Source of the DNA: Clostridia bacterium | GTDB lineage: Bacteria > Bacillota > Clostridia > Christensenellales > Borkfalkiaceae | Direction of reading: 5' to 3' | Length of the DNA stretch: 64,000 bases | Assembly: GCA_900764105.1 (NCBI GenBank) | Contig: CAAFMS010000007.1 | Span: forward strand, 186,001-250,000 | Part shown: positions 43,401-51,262 of the stretch, in pieces | Layout: each line of letters starts with the position of its first letter | Position numbering within the stretch: position 1 is the stretch's first letter | The notes under the pieces: model-generated | Told to the model about the DNA's origin: nothing | What the model saw: the letters and a program-made list of their open reading frames with translations, nothing else | The model's database searches: none | Made by a program: the position numbers and the translations under genes

Positions 43401-43431
43401 TTTTCGGGACGTCGAGGCGCCGTCCCGAAAA
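43401..43431. terminator. Palindromic hairpin downstream of nagA
   Basis: TTTTCGGGACG and CGTCCCGAAAA arms, a perfect 11-bp stem with a 9-nt loop and T-runs on either strand. It is a backup terminator for the nag operon and could act in both directions. Confidence 0.65.
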
Positions 43432-43473
43432 AAAAGACCGCTCTTCCACCTTTTCAGATAGAACCGCAGTCTT
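43427..43473 (-). terminator. Terminator of the nag operon
   Basis: On the minus strand, AAGACTGC and GCGGTCTT (one G-T pair) form a stem followed by eight T, 55 bp after the nagA stop. Confidence 0.7.
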
Positions 43474-43527
43474 TATTCTTTGTTGTATTTTACAACCTCT
43501 TTCCTTTATATATATAATGTTAAATAA

Positions 43528-44673
43528 CTACGCTTTGTATACGACTTTTCCGCCTACTACCGTATAGAGTACGTTGAAATCGCCGTCCAAAACCGTGAAG
43601 TCCGCCCTCTTGCCGACCTCTATCGTTCCTCTGTCGCCTAACACACCGATATTCTTCGCAGGGTTATAAGTCGCAAAATCAACCGCTTTTGTAAACGGAA
43701 CGCCTACTTTTTCGACAAGATTCTTTATTGCAACGTTCATTTTCAGAACGCTACCCGCCAAAGTGCCGTCTTTAAGTCTCGCTTCGCCGTTTTTGACGAA
43801 TACTTCCTGTCCGCCGAGTTCGGAAAGCCCGTCGGGCATTCCTTTCGCTCTCATCGCGTCGGTTATAAGCGTATATTTATCGCTCGGCTTGTTTTTAATT
43901 ACCAACTTTATCGCGGGTACGCTGACGTGAATGGTATCGCATATCATTTCGCAATTTAGTTCGTCGAGAAGCATTGCCGCGCCTACTACCCCCGCTTCTC
44001 TGTGGTGAAGTCCCGTCTGAGCGTTGTAAGTGTGCGTAACGTTCGTCGCGCCCGCTTCCACCGCCTTGACAACGTCCGAATACTTTCCGCCCGTATGTCC
44101 GACCGACGCGACCACTCCGACCTTGCTGAGATGTCTTATGAGTTCGAGTCCGCCGTCAACTTCGGGGGCAAGCGTTACTATTCTTATGGAATTTCCCGAA
44201 GCCTCGTTGTATTTATCGAAAACTTCCGCAGACGGAACCGCGACGTATTCGAGCGGCTGCGCTCCGACGTGCTTAGGGGAAATGAACGGACCTTCGAGGT
44301 GTACGCCGAGAACTTCCGCGCCTTTATACTCGCCGTTAGTTCTGATTTCTTTTACGGCGTTTAACGCCTTGGTGATATTTTCGGGACTTTGCGTCATTGT
44401 CGTAGCCAAAAAGCCCGTAGTTCCCTCTCTTGCGAGATATTCGGAAACGGTCTGCAATGCCTCAACGCTGCCGTCCATTGCGTCCGCGCCGCCCGCGCCG
44501 TGAATATGTTCGTCTATAAAGCCGGGCAGAACCACCCCGTCCGTCTCAAACAGACTTTCGATATTTTCGCCGTCGTCGCCGATATACGCTACTCTGCCGT
44601 TTTCGATGCCGATATTAGTAGTTACTATTCCTACGTTTCTTAAATATACTCTTACGTTTTTTAAACCTTTCAT
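43528..44673 (-). CDS. nagA: N-acetylglucosamine-6-phosphate deacetylase
   Basis: Removes acetate from GlcNAc-6-phosphate to give glucosamine 6-phosphate. The 381-residue amidohydrolase shows the metal motif GFIDEHIHG (about 53-61), Glu in HLEGPFISP, His in VGHTGG and HTYNAQTGLHHR, and the catalytic Asp in LITDAM. Length is normal. It is the last gene of the operon kinase-nagB-nagA, 9 bp after nagB. Confidence 0.95.
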   Translation of the reverse strand: MKGLKNVRVYLRNVGIVTTNIGIENGRVAYIGDDGENIESLFETDGVVLPGFIDEHIHGAGGADAMDGSVEALQTVSEYLAREGTTGFLATTMTQSPENITKALNAVKEIRTNGEYKGAEVLGVHLEGPFISPKHVGAQPLEYVAVPSAEVFDKYNEASGNSIRIVTLAPEVDGGLELIRHLSKVGVVASVGHTGGKYSDVVKAVEAGATNVTHTYNAQTGLHHREAGVVGAAMLLDELNCEMICDTIHVSVPAIKLVIKNKPSDKYTLITDAMRAKGMPDGLSELGGQEVFVKNGEARLKDGTLAGSVLKMNVAIKNLVEKVGVPFTKAVDFATYNPAKNIGVLGDRGTIEVGKRADFTVLDGDFNVLYTVVGGKVVYKA

Positions 44674-44682
44674 AGCAGTCGA

Positions 44683-45408
44683 TTATTTAATGAGGCTCGC
44701 CGCCGCTTCGTCGCACACGAGTGTGCAATCGGGGTGAAGTTGCAATACGCTTGCGGGAACGTTTTCGGTTACTTCGCCTTTTACAAGTCCGTAAACGGCT
44801 TTCGCTTTATTCGCTCCGTTCGCCAGAATAAGTATTTTCTTTGCGTTCATAATGTTTTTAAGACCCATGGTAAAAGCCTGACGGGGAACTTCGTCGATAC
44901 TCTTGAAAAGTCTCGAATTGTCCTTTATCGTGCTTTCGGTAAGGTCAACGATATGCGTAACGCTTCCGAAAGGAGTTCCCGGTTCGTTAAACGCGATATG
45001 ACCGTTGGAACCTATGCCGAGTACCTGAATATCCTGCTGCATAACGGCAAGAAGGGCGTTGTATCTGTCGCATTCCGCTTTTCTGTCCGCCGCTTTGCCG
45101 TTTTCGATATTAGTGTTTTTAAGGTCTATATCGATATGGTCGAAGAGGTTGTCCCTCATAAAGTAGACGTAACTCTGATCGCTCGAATAATCGAGACCCG
45201 CATATTCGTCGAGGTTTACCGTTTTAACGTTCTTATAACTCGTACCGTTTTCCTCGTGGTCCTTTATCATATTTTTATAAAGACCTATGGGGGTAGAACC
45301 CGTAGCGAGTCCTAAAACAGCGTCGGGCTTGTTTTTTACGACTTCCGACATAATTTCAAACGCTTTATCGCTCATTTCCTGATAATCTTTCGCTATAATT
45401 ACCTTCAT
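44683..45408 (-). CDS. nagB: Glucosamine-6-phosphate deaminase
   Basis: Converts glucosamine 6-phosphate to fructose 6-phosphate and ammonia, feeding the sugar into glycolysis. The 241-residue protein has the phosphate loop LATGSTPIGLY, the catalytic Asp in NLDEYAGL, and GIGSNGHIAFNEPGT. The short Gram-positive form without the allosteric tail. Expressed with nagA and the upstream ROK kinase. Confidence 0.95.
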   Translation of the reverse strand: MKVIIAKDYQEMSDKAFEIMSEVVKNKPDAVLGLATGSTPIGLYKNMIKDHEENGTSYKNVKTVNLDEYAGLDYSSDQSYVYFMRDNLFDHIDIDLKNTNIENGKAADRKAECDRYNALLAVMQQDIQVLGIGSNGHIAFNEPGTPFGSVTHIVDLTESTIKDNSRLFKSIDEVPRQAFTMGLKNIMNAKKILILANGANKAKAVYGLVKGEVTENVPASVLQLHPDCTLVCDEAAASLIK

Positions 45409-45440
45409 ATTTCCATACTCCTTTTATAATTTTCTTTATT

Positions 45441-46808
45441 TTACTTTCTCGAAGCCGCAAGAGAAGCCGCCGCAATACTCTGTCCGACCCTTCTGTTCTT
45501 CTCGTCGGGCATTTCGATGCGGAATTTAAGTTCGGGATATTCCTCGGCTAAAATCTTGTTCGCTCTGTCCATAATGATATTGCCGCCCTCGCCGCTCGTA
45601 ACTCTTCCGAGTAAAAGTATATGTTTTATATCGTAGAACATTGCGTAGTAAGGCATCGTATATCCGAGATAAGTTCCGATATCCTCGTAAATTTGCTTTG
45701 CGAGAGGGTCGCCGCCAACCATCATTTTCTGAACGACTTTCAGTTTCTCGGCGGGGCTTAACCCCTCGTCGAATTTAAAGCCGCCTTTTTCGGCAAGTTT
45801 GATAACTCCGTCCTGAGAAAAATACTTAACGCCGCAACCGTAGTCGCCGCTCCACTCGTCAACCATAGAATTTTCGTTGTAGTCAACGGGAACGAACGCA
45901 AGTTCGGAAAGCCAACCGTTAAGTCCGCCGTCGAGGTTGATATAACCGACCGCTTCGCTCGTACCCATAGCGATACCGAGAACGCCGTTATCGTTCAGAT
46001 CTATCGCTCCGGCAAGAGCCGTTACGTCGCCGTCGTTTGCGACTTCGAGCGGAATATCCTTGCCGAGTTCTTTCGCAACGTCGATATACATCGTTTTGAC
46101 TTTTTTATCGAAATCCTCGTCGCTAACTTTAAGGAAAAGCGAAGCTACCATTATTTTATTATTGACGTAAACGCCCGCGCTCGAAACGCCGATAGCGTCT
46201 ACTCTCGGCATTTTGGATGCCGCCGTTCTCATAGCCGTAAGAATCTCGCGATAATGATAATCGGGGTCGGGGTTGATCTTCGGGAACCATACGACTTCTT
46301 CGCTGTATACGACCTTGCCGTCTACGACCGCGCTGACCTTTCTGTCGCTGCCGCCCGCGTCGAAACCTATTCTGCAACCGTCGAGATGTCCGCCGACTTT
46401 CAAAGAACACTTTTTCTCTTTCGGGAAATTCTTATCGTTGCATTTTACGACTTCGAATTCGGTTTCGTAAACCCTTTCCATAAAGCCCTTATCGAAAGCC
46501 CTTATACCGTCTTTCGTATAAGCCTTTTTTATATATTCGAATATAGCGTCGTCGCCCGCGATATAGATTTTATAACCGCCGACAACCCATAAGATAGTTT
46601 TGATAATTCTCTCAGCCATCTTATTGTTTTCGGTCGCCTTGTCCGCGGACGAATATACGGGATACTCGTAAACGTAGTTATACCCGTCGTTTCTCTCTAC
46701 GCAGATTTTAAGCGTTTTATGCTCGCTTGCGTTTACCTCTTTAAGATAGTTTCGGAACGTTTCGTACATGGGACGAAACTCTTTATCCAATACGGGAACG
46801 TATTTCAT
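45441..46808 (-). CDS. ROK/ASKHA-family sugar kinase, probable amino-sugar kinase
   Basis: A 455-residue protein. The C-terminal 300 residues are an ASKHA/ROK-like kinase (phosphate-1 loop IGFDAGGSDRKVSAV near 148, second loop GIAMGTSEA near 288, ANDGDVTA with the catalytic Asp). About 140 N-terminal residues of unknown role precede it. The ROK zinc motif CxCGxxGC is not evident; only DYGCGVKYF is present near 326. As first gene before nagB and nagA it probably phosphorylates GlcNAc or a related sugar. AGGAGG precedes the ATG. Confidence 0.82.
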   Translation of the reverse strand: MKYVPVLDKEFRPMYETFRNYLKEVNASEHKTLKICVERNDGYNYVYEYPVYSSADKATENNKMAERIIKTILWVVGGYKIYIAGDDAIFEYIKKAYTKDGIRAFDKGFMERVYETEFEVVKCNDKNFPKEKKCSLKVGGHLDGCRIGFDAGGSDRKVSAVVDGKVVYSEEVVWFPKINPDPDYHYREILTAMRTAASKMPRVDAIGVSSAGVYVNNKIMVASLFLKVSDEDFDKKVKTMYIDVAKELGKDIPLEVANDGDVTALAGAIDLNDNGVLGIAMGTSEAVGYINLDGGLNGWLSELAFVPVDYNENSMVDEWSGDYGCGVKYFSQDGVIKLAEKGGFKFDEGLSPAEKLKVVQKMMVGGDPLAKQIYEDIGTYLGYTMPYYAMFYDIKHILLLGRVTSGEGGNIIMDRANKILAEEYPELKFRIEMPDEKNRRVGQSIAAASLAASRK

Positions 46809-46839
46809 ACTTTATCCTCCTGTGAATTGTATTTTTATA

Positions 46840-46867
46840 TCTGACTATTATTTTTTTGTCTGACTAT
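46840..46867. promoter_or_regulatory. Direct repeats, candidate operator of the nag operon
   Basis: Two copies of TCTGACTAT (46840-46848 and 46859-46867), 19 bp apart in the same orientation, lie between a minus-strand TATAAT (forward 46865-46870) and the kinase start. Direct repeats about two helical turns apart are typical of AraC-family sites, and such a regulator is encoded next door. Confidence 0.5.
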
Positions 46868-46951
46868 ATTATAAACCTATAAAAATAAAATGATATAGAA
46901 AATGTTGCGGACTATTTATAAAATCTTTCATCAAAAATCTCATAAAATATA

Positions 46952-46980
46952 TTGCAAAAATCTGCGGAATATGTTACAAT
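46952..46980 (+). promoter_or_regulatory. Promoter for the araC-type gene
   Basis: TTGCAA (46952-46957), a 17 bp spacer and TACAAT (46975-46980). The transcript would start just ahead of the AAGGAG ribosome binding site. Confidence 0.65.
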
Positions 46981-46999
46981 CTGCTAAGGAGAAAAGAAT

Positions 47000-47884
47000 A
47001 TGGACGAAAAAACGTTTTATATGTATAAGGTTTCAAACCTTTTAAGCATATCGGAGATAGTGACCATTCACTATCAGAAACTATCGAAAAATTATGCGTT
47101 TCCGGAAGAAAAGCACAACTTCTGGGAAATGATTTACTGCGATAAAAACGAACTTTACGTCCACTCCGACCAAGGCGCGGTTCTTCTGAAAAAAGGAGAA
47201 ATAATCTTCCTTTCGCCCGACGAAATTCACAGCGTCGAGGGAGATAATCGCACCGACGCAAACATATTCATCGTGAGTTTCGTGTGCAAATCGAAAACCG
47301 TAAGTTATTTCAAAGGTAAAAAGTTTTTAATTCCCGACAATCTGCGTTTTTTACTCGTTTCGATTATGTCGGAAGCGAAAAACACCTTTCTTATCCCCGA
47401 TTTTAACCCGAATCTCGCAAAACTCGAACTTCGTCCCGAAGCGAATTTAGGCGGCGCGCAAATAATAAAAAACAACCTCGAAGAGTTGCTTATAAAACTG
47501 ATAAGGGTTGAAACCGCAAAACCGTCCTCTTCGGAAATTTTCGTTTCAAAAATAGAAAACTCAAACGCGCTCGAGGACGAAATCATTAAAATTCTCGAAC
47601 AGAATATTTACTCTAAGATAACGCTCGAACAGATATCCGACAAACTTCACTACGGAAAAACGACAATCTGCAAGACGTTCAGTAAAAAGATCGGGAAATC
47701 GATCATAAGTTATTATCTCGAACTCAAAATCGAAGAAAGCAAGAAACTGATAAGGGAAAACAACAGTTTTTCGGAAATCGCCATTCTTCTGCGTTTCGAT
47801 TCGCTTCCCCACTTTACAAAGACTTTCAAGAGAATAACCTCGATGACTCCGAGAGAATACAAAAACAGTATACTTACAAACTAA
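47000..47884 (+). CDS. AraC family transcriptional regulator
   Basis: A 294-residue regulator with an N-terminal cupin-like sensor domain (about 20-165) and a C-terminal double helix-turn-helix (about 195-293; ITLEQISDKLHYGKTTICKTF and the SFSEIAILLRFDSLPHFTKTFKRITSMTPREYK signature split over two helices). It is divergent from the kinase-nagB-nagA operon, so regulation of amino-sugar use is likely. Ligand unknown. Confidence 0.92.
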   Translation: MDEKTFYMYKVSNLLSISEIVTIHYQKLSKNYAFPEEKHNFWEMIYCDKNELYVHSDQGAVLLKKGEIIFLSPDEIHSVEGDNRTDANIFIVSFVCKSKTVSYFKGKKFLIPDNLRFLLVSIMSEAKNTFLIPDFNPNLAKLELRPEANLGGAQIIKNNLEELLIKLIRVETAKPSSSEIFVSKIENSNALEDEIIKILEQNIYSKITLEQISDKLHYGKTTICKTFSKKIGKSIISYYLELKIEESKKLIRENNSFSEIAILLRFDSLPHFTKTFKRITSMTPREYKNSILTN

Positions 47885-47892
47885 ATACAGAA

Positions 47893-47930
47893 TACGCCGT
47901 CGCAAAATTGCCGACGGCGTAATTATTTTT
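47893..47930. terminator. Terminator after the araC-type gene
   Basis: TACGCCGTCG / CGACGGCGTA, a 10-bp stem with a 9-nt loop, followed by a T-rich run on the plus strand. The stem lies just past the lipoprotein gene stop on the other strand and may serve both. Confidence 0.8.
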
Positions 47931-48373
47931 TAATAGTTGTCGGTGTACGCGCTTTCGAAAGTTATCGTAATATCCTTATCGAATTTAAACGTATCTCCGT
48001 TTTTTATCTCTATAGATTTTATATTTTTGCCCGAGCCTTCTGTATACAACCAGTAAAAATCTTCGGCTTCGGGAAGCCCCGAAATAACGCCGTTTTTAGC
48101 GACTTTAACACTCTCTACACTCTTATCGCCGTTCCACTTCGATCCGTATACAAGGGTAATCGTATAGGTATCCTGCCCACTTTCGGAAGATTCTGTGTTT
48201 TCCGAAGATTTTTCGCTTTCGGAAGATTCGCTGTTTTCCGACGTTCCGACGCTTTCAACCGATCCGCTTTTCAATTCGCTATCTGAATTTTCGCTGCCGC
48301 CAAACTCTCCGCACGCGGTAAATACCGCCATACACAGAATCAAAGATACTATTATCGTAAATATTTTTTTCAT
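47930..48373 (-). CDS. Small lipoprotein with Ser/Glu-rich linker and InlB-B-like repeat
   Basis: A 147-residue surface protein. The signal peptide ends in a FTAC lipobox (about residue 21). Residues 26-65 are low-complexity Ser/Glu/Asn (repeated SES and SEN). The C-terminal 75 residues (YTITLVYGSKWNGD...VESVKV...GLPE...NGDTFKFDKDITI) resemble one Listeria-Bacteroides (InlB B) repeat, a small beta domain found in surface proteins. Function unknown; an anchored display domain is likely. Confidence 0.75.
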   Translation of the reverse strand: MKKIFTIIVSLILCMAVFTACGEFGGSENSDSELKSGSVESVGTSENSESSESEKSSENTESSESGQDTYTITLVYGSKWNGDKSVESVKVAKNGVISGLPEAEDFYWLYTEGSGKNIKSIEIKNGDTFKFDKDITITFESAYTDNY

Positions 48374-48436
48374 AAGTTCCCTCGCTTTATACTTTATCTT
48401 ATTTTCCGTAAAATGTCAACGAAATATGCGATAATA

Positions 48437-48757
48437 TCACAGATAGAGCGTTTGTCCTGCGTATATCACGTCCGTTTTGTTCTTTCTGAGTATCTCGAAC
48501 GCCCTGCCGTCGTCGCCGCGCGAAATCGTATTTATATCGTCTGTCGGCTTTACGATATATTCTTCCCCGTCTATTTTCTCGATAACGATAAGTTCGCCTT
48601 TTTCGGGACTTGAAGTCAATGCGTTATCGGCGATTATAGCGGTGACGGTGGTATGAAATCGCCTCGCCAAAGAGTATATATCGTCTCCGCTTTCGAGTTT
48701 ATATACGAAACGCCTTTTAAATTCGCTTACGTCGGTTAATTTTAAGTTCTCATTCAT
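48437..48757 (-). CDS. LysM domain protein
   Basis: A 106-residue protein made of two LysM-like units (about 15-58, FVYKLESGDDIYSLARRFHTT type; and about 65-106, IVKPTDDINTIS...ILRKNKTDVIYAGQTLYL). No signal peptide or transmembrane helix is visible, as in some spore-coat or cytoplasmic LysM proteins. The ATG has no ribosome binding site and lies 6 bp after a TATAAT. It is divergent from the flippase gene by only 55 bp. Confidence 0.75.
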   Translation of the reverse strand: MNENLKLTDVSEFKRRFVYKLESGDDIYSLARRFHTTVTAIIADNALTSSPEKGELIVIEKIDGEEYIVKPTDDINTISRGDDGRAFEILRKNKTDVIYAGQTLYL

Positions 48758-48763
48758 AGTTCT

Positions 48764-48769
48764 ATTATA
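48764..48769 (-). promoter_or_regulatory. -10 element giving a predicted leaderless LysM transcript
   Basis: TATAAT on the minus strand, separated by 6 bp from the ATG of the LysM gene. The -35 region is weak (TTCTAT at 17 bp). The same geometry occurs at the HPr-kinase-like gene. Confidence 0.45.
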
Positions 48770-48812
48770 TTTTTAATAAATATCTTATAGAACTTTTTAT
48801 CGAGGTGTCGCT

Positions 48813-50354
48813 ATTAAAACGGTATTCAAAACAGTCGCCGTCGTGACGATTTTTTCGTGCGTAGAACGGTTTTGCGGCTTTATTTACAGGGTTTTTCTTT
48901 CGAGAACGATAGGTTCGGAAGGCGTCGGATTATATCAGATAGCCTTGTCCGTACTCGGACTTTTTATGACTGTTACGTCTTCGGGAATACCCATAACGGT
49001 TTCTCGGACAATGATAAAATACAAAGAGGAAGGTCATGCGGAAAAAACAGGTAAAGTCGTTACGGGCGGAATATTTTTCGCGGTCATTATTTCTCTGCCG
49101 ATAACTCTTCTCGTACTTTTGAAATGCCCTGTCGTTGGTCTTTTATTTTCCGACCCGAGGTGCGAATCGCTGCTCAGAATTATGATTCCGGGGCTTACCA
49201 TAACTTCGGTTTACGCCGTAATTCGCGGAACGTTCTGGGGAAATACTCAATTTTTGACTTACAGCGTAATCGAACTTTTAGAAGAGGCGGTTATGGTGGT
49301 CGTCGGAATAATTCTCGTAAACGGCATAACCGACCCTATGCAAGGAGCGACTTACGCCGCTTACGCCGTTCTTATTTCCTATATCTTTTCTTTCGTAACC
49401 TCGGTTATTACATATTTCGTAAAAGGCGGAAAACTGAAAAGTCCCGCAGGAGAACTGAAACCGCTTTTTGCTTCCGCTACGCCGATTACGGCGATGAGAA
49501 CTGCGACTTCCGTTATAAATACGCTCGTCGCCGTACTTCTTCCCGCAAGACTTATACGCTACGGAATGAGCGGAGACGTCGCGGTTTCGGAATTCGGAAG
49601 AGTTTACGGCATGGCTATGCCGCTCGTTTTTATGCCATCTACTTTTATCGGTTCGCTTGCCCTCGTACTCGTTCCCGAACTTTCGTCGAATTATTATTCG
49701 GGCAACTACAAAACGCTTAAAAACAACATTGAAAAGGCGATTAAATTCTCGGTTTTTATAGTTTCTCTTATAATACCGCCTTTTCTCGTTCTCGGGAGAA
49801 ACGTCGGCAACATTATTTACGCCGACGAAATCGTAGGCGATTACGTCAGAAAAGGGGCGATAACTATGCTTCCTATGAGTTTATCCATAATTACGACAAG
49901 TATTTTAAACTCGTTGAACAAAGAAAAACGAACGCTCGTCTACTACCTCATAGGCGCGTCCGCTCTCATCTTGTCTATAATGTTTTTACCTAAGTATCTC
50001 GGCGTTTCGTCGCTCATACTCGGTATGATACTGAGTTTTTCCGTAACTGCGGCGTTGAATCTCATCGCGACAAAAAAGGTATGCCCCAAAAAACCGCAGG
50101 TTATCGGTTACATTGCGGCTGCAACGCTTATAATGCTCCCGTCCGCTCTGTTCGGTTTGTTCCTTAAAGGACTTTTATCGAAATATACGAGCGATTTGCT
50201 CCTTTTAATCGTAGTGACGTCGGCTATGGATCTGTTCGCCCTCATCGCTTTTAAAGTGTTCGGACTTTTAGACTTTGACGGAAAAACTCAGAATTTATCC
50301 GAGAAAAATTTCACGCGTTTCAAAGCAGGCAAAAGAACGAATAAAAGGGTGTAA
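48813..50354 (+). CDS. MVF-family lipid flippase (SpoVB-like), apparent ATT start
   Basis: A polytopic membrane protein (about 13-14 helices, about 513 residues) of the MATE-like/MVF group that includes SpoVB, flipping lipid-linked oligosaccharides. The N-terminus has RVFLSRTIGSEGVGLYQIAL. The first standard start codon in frame (GTG, 48843) has no ribosome binding site and removes residues that look like the normal N-terminus. An ATT at 48813 follows GAGGTG by 5 bp and gives a natural-looking start with IKTVFKTVAVVTIF. An in-frame stop lies at 48777, and no ATG, GTG or TTG occurs between. The 3' end overlaps folT by 67 bp. Confidence 0.85.
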   Translation: MKTVFKTVAVVTIFSCVERFCGFIYRVFLSRTIGSEGVGLYQIALSVLGLFMTVTSSGIPITVSRTMIKYKEEGHAEKTGKVVTGGIFFAVIISLPITLLVLLKCPVVGLLFSDPRCESLLRIMIPGLTITSVYAVIRGTFWGNTQFLTYSVIELLEEAVMVVVGIILVNGITDPMQGATYAAYAVLISYIFSFVTSVITYFVKGGKLKSPAGELKPLFASATPITAMRTATSVINTLVAVLLPARLIRYGMSGDVAVSEFGRVYGMAMPLVFMPSTFIGSLALVLVPELSSNYYSGNYKTLKNNIEKAIKFSVFIVSLIIPPFLVLGRNVGNIIYADEIVGDYVRKGAITMLPMSLSIITTSILNSLNKEKRTLVYYLIGASALILSIMFLPKYLGVSSLILGMILSFSVTAALNLIATKKVCPKKPQVIGYIAAATLIMLPSALFGLFLKGLLSKYTSDLLLLIVVTSAMDLFALIAFKVFGLLDFDGKTQNLSEKNFTRFKAGKRTNKRV

Positions 50355-50935
50355 TTCGCAACGCTGTTCCATATCTGACCTTTGAAGAACAGACGATATA
50401 TAAGGTAGACGAAAAAGCCCGTATTGCCGCCAAATTTCGCCTTGGAATACTCTTCAAAAGTCTTGAAAAAGCCCGTGACGTATTTATTATAAAGGTAGAA
50501 ACCCGTGGAATTTACGGCGACGGTGCAAATCAGAAAGGTCACGAGCGTATATAACGCCGTTTTTATCAAGACCGTTTTATAGGAATCTTCCCTGATATTC
50601 GTGAAAATAATTGCGGCGAAAAAGGCGAAAAATCCCGTAGACACTCCGACCCACGGCATATAGAACTGCCCCCAACTGTTTAAAACGTAGCCGATAAAAT
50701 CACCGAGAAGGCAAACGACAAAACCGCACGTGCCGCCTAAAAAAACGCCGATTAACGCCGAAAAGAAAATGGTCAGCGAAAACTGCAAATCGAAAAGTTT
50801 TATTTCGATAAAGGCGTTCGTGACTACGGACAGGGCGGTAAAAACGGCGAGATACGCCATTTTTTTGCCTATCGACGATTCTTTGAGAACTTTTGAGAAT
50901 ACTAAGTTACCGAATAAACTGTTATTTTCGGACAT
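50288..50935 (-). CDS. folT: ECF transporter S component, probable folate (FolT)
   Basis: A 215-residue, six-helix membrane protein that would capture the vitamin and associate with a shared ECF energising module not present here. Start is the ATG at 50933-50935, with GGAGG upstream followed by a T-run; longer frames run into the riboswitch. Family features include the N-terminal KMAYLAVFTALSVVTNAF segment and GVFLGGTCGFVVCLLGDFIGY. The substrate call rests on the tetrahydrofolate riboswitch in its leader. It overlaps the convergent flippase gene by 67 bp. Confidence 0.88.
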   Translation of the reverse strand: MSENNSLFGNLVFSKVLKESSIGKKMAYLAVFTALSVVTNAFIEIKLFDLQFSLTIFFSALIGVFLGGTCGFVVCLLGDFIGYVLNSWGQFYMPWVGVSTGFFAFFAAIIFTNIREDSYKTVLIKTALYTLVTFLICTVAVNSTGFYLYNKYVTGFFKTFEEYSKAKFGGNTGFFVYLIYRLFFKGQIWNSVANYTLLFVLLPALKRVKFFSDKF

Positions 50936-50962
50936 AAAAAAACCTCCCGAAGGAGAGTTCCG
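50936..50962 (-). promoter_or_regulatory. Combined terminator / SD-sequestering hairpin of folT
   Basis: On the minus strand AACTCTCC-TTCG-GGAGGTT forms a hairpin followed by T7 and directly the ATG. The 3' arm is the ribosome binding site GGAGG, so the element can act as a terminator, a translational block, or both. Confidence 0.7.
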
Positions 50963-51017
50963 CATTAAAAGGTTTAATAACGAGCAACCGAAAAAACGGT
51001 CGCATTTAAAAAATCTT

Positions 51018-51114
51018 TGCTTCGGATGCGTTGGAAAATCGCAAGGACTGAGCCTTTTCGTCCGCATTCAACATCCCGTTCTACGGCACTTGACGCTTTC
51101 CATACTACTCTGCT
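51018..51114 (-). ncRNA. Tetrahydrofolate (THF) riboswitch aptamer
   Basis: The minus-strand leader contains the THF-I blocks in order: AGAGTAG, GCGTCAAGTG, GAACGGGATGTTG, GCGGACGAAAAGGC and the 3' GCATCCG. This matches the consensus (AGAGUAG, GCGUUAAGUG, GGGAUGU, GCAUCCG). The downstream gene is an ECF S component of the FolT kind, a known target of this riboswitch. Confidence 0.88.
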
Positions 51115-51124
51115 TTCGGGAAAT

Positions 51125-51153
51125 ATTATATCACCGTTTATTTTATATGTCAA
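51125..51153 (-). promoter_or_regulatory. Consensus promoter for folT
   Basis: TTGACA (51148-51153), a 17 bp spacer and TATAAT (51125-51130): perfect hexamers on the minus strand. Transcription starts near 51118. Confidence 0.85.
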
Positions 51154-51162
51154 ATGAATATA

Positions 51163-51200
51163 TATGAATACGCTTTAATTTTATGAATACGCTTTAATTT
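51163..51200. repeat. Tandem 19-bp duplication
   Basis: TATGAATACGCTTTAATTT occurs twice head to tail (51163-51181 and 51182-51200), ending about 10 bp upstream of the folT -35. Confidence 0.85.
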
Positions 51201-51262
51201 TTAAGTTCCGAACATATCCGCTTCCGCATTCGGGACAATCTGTTTCAAATATTGCGACAACC

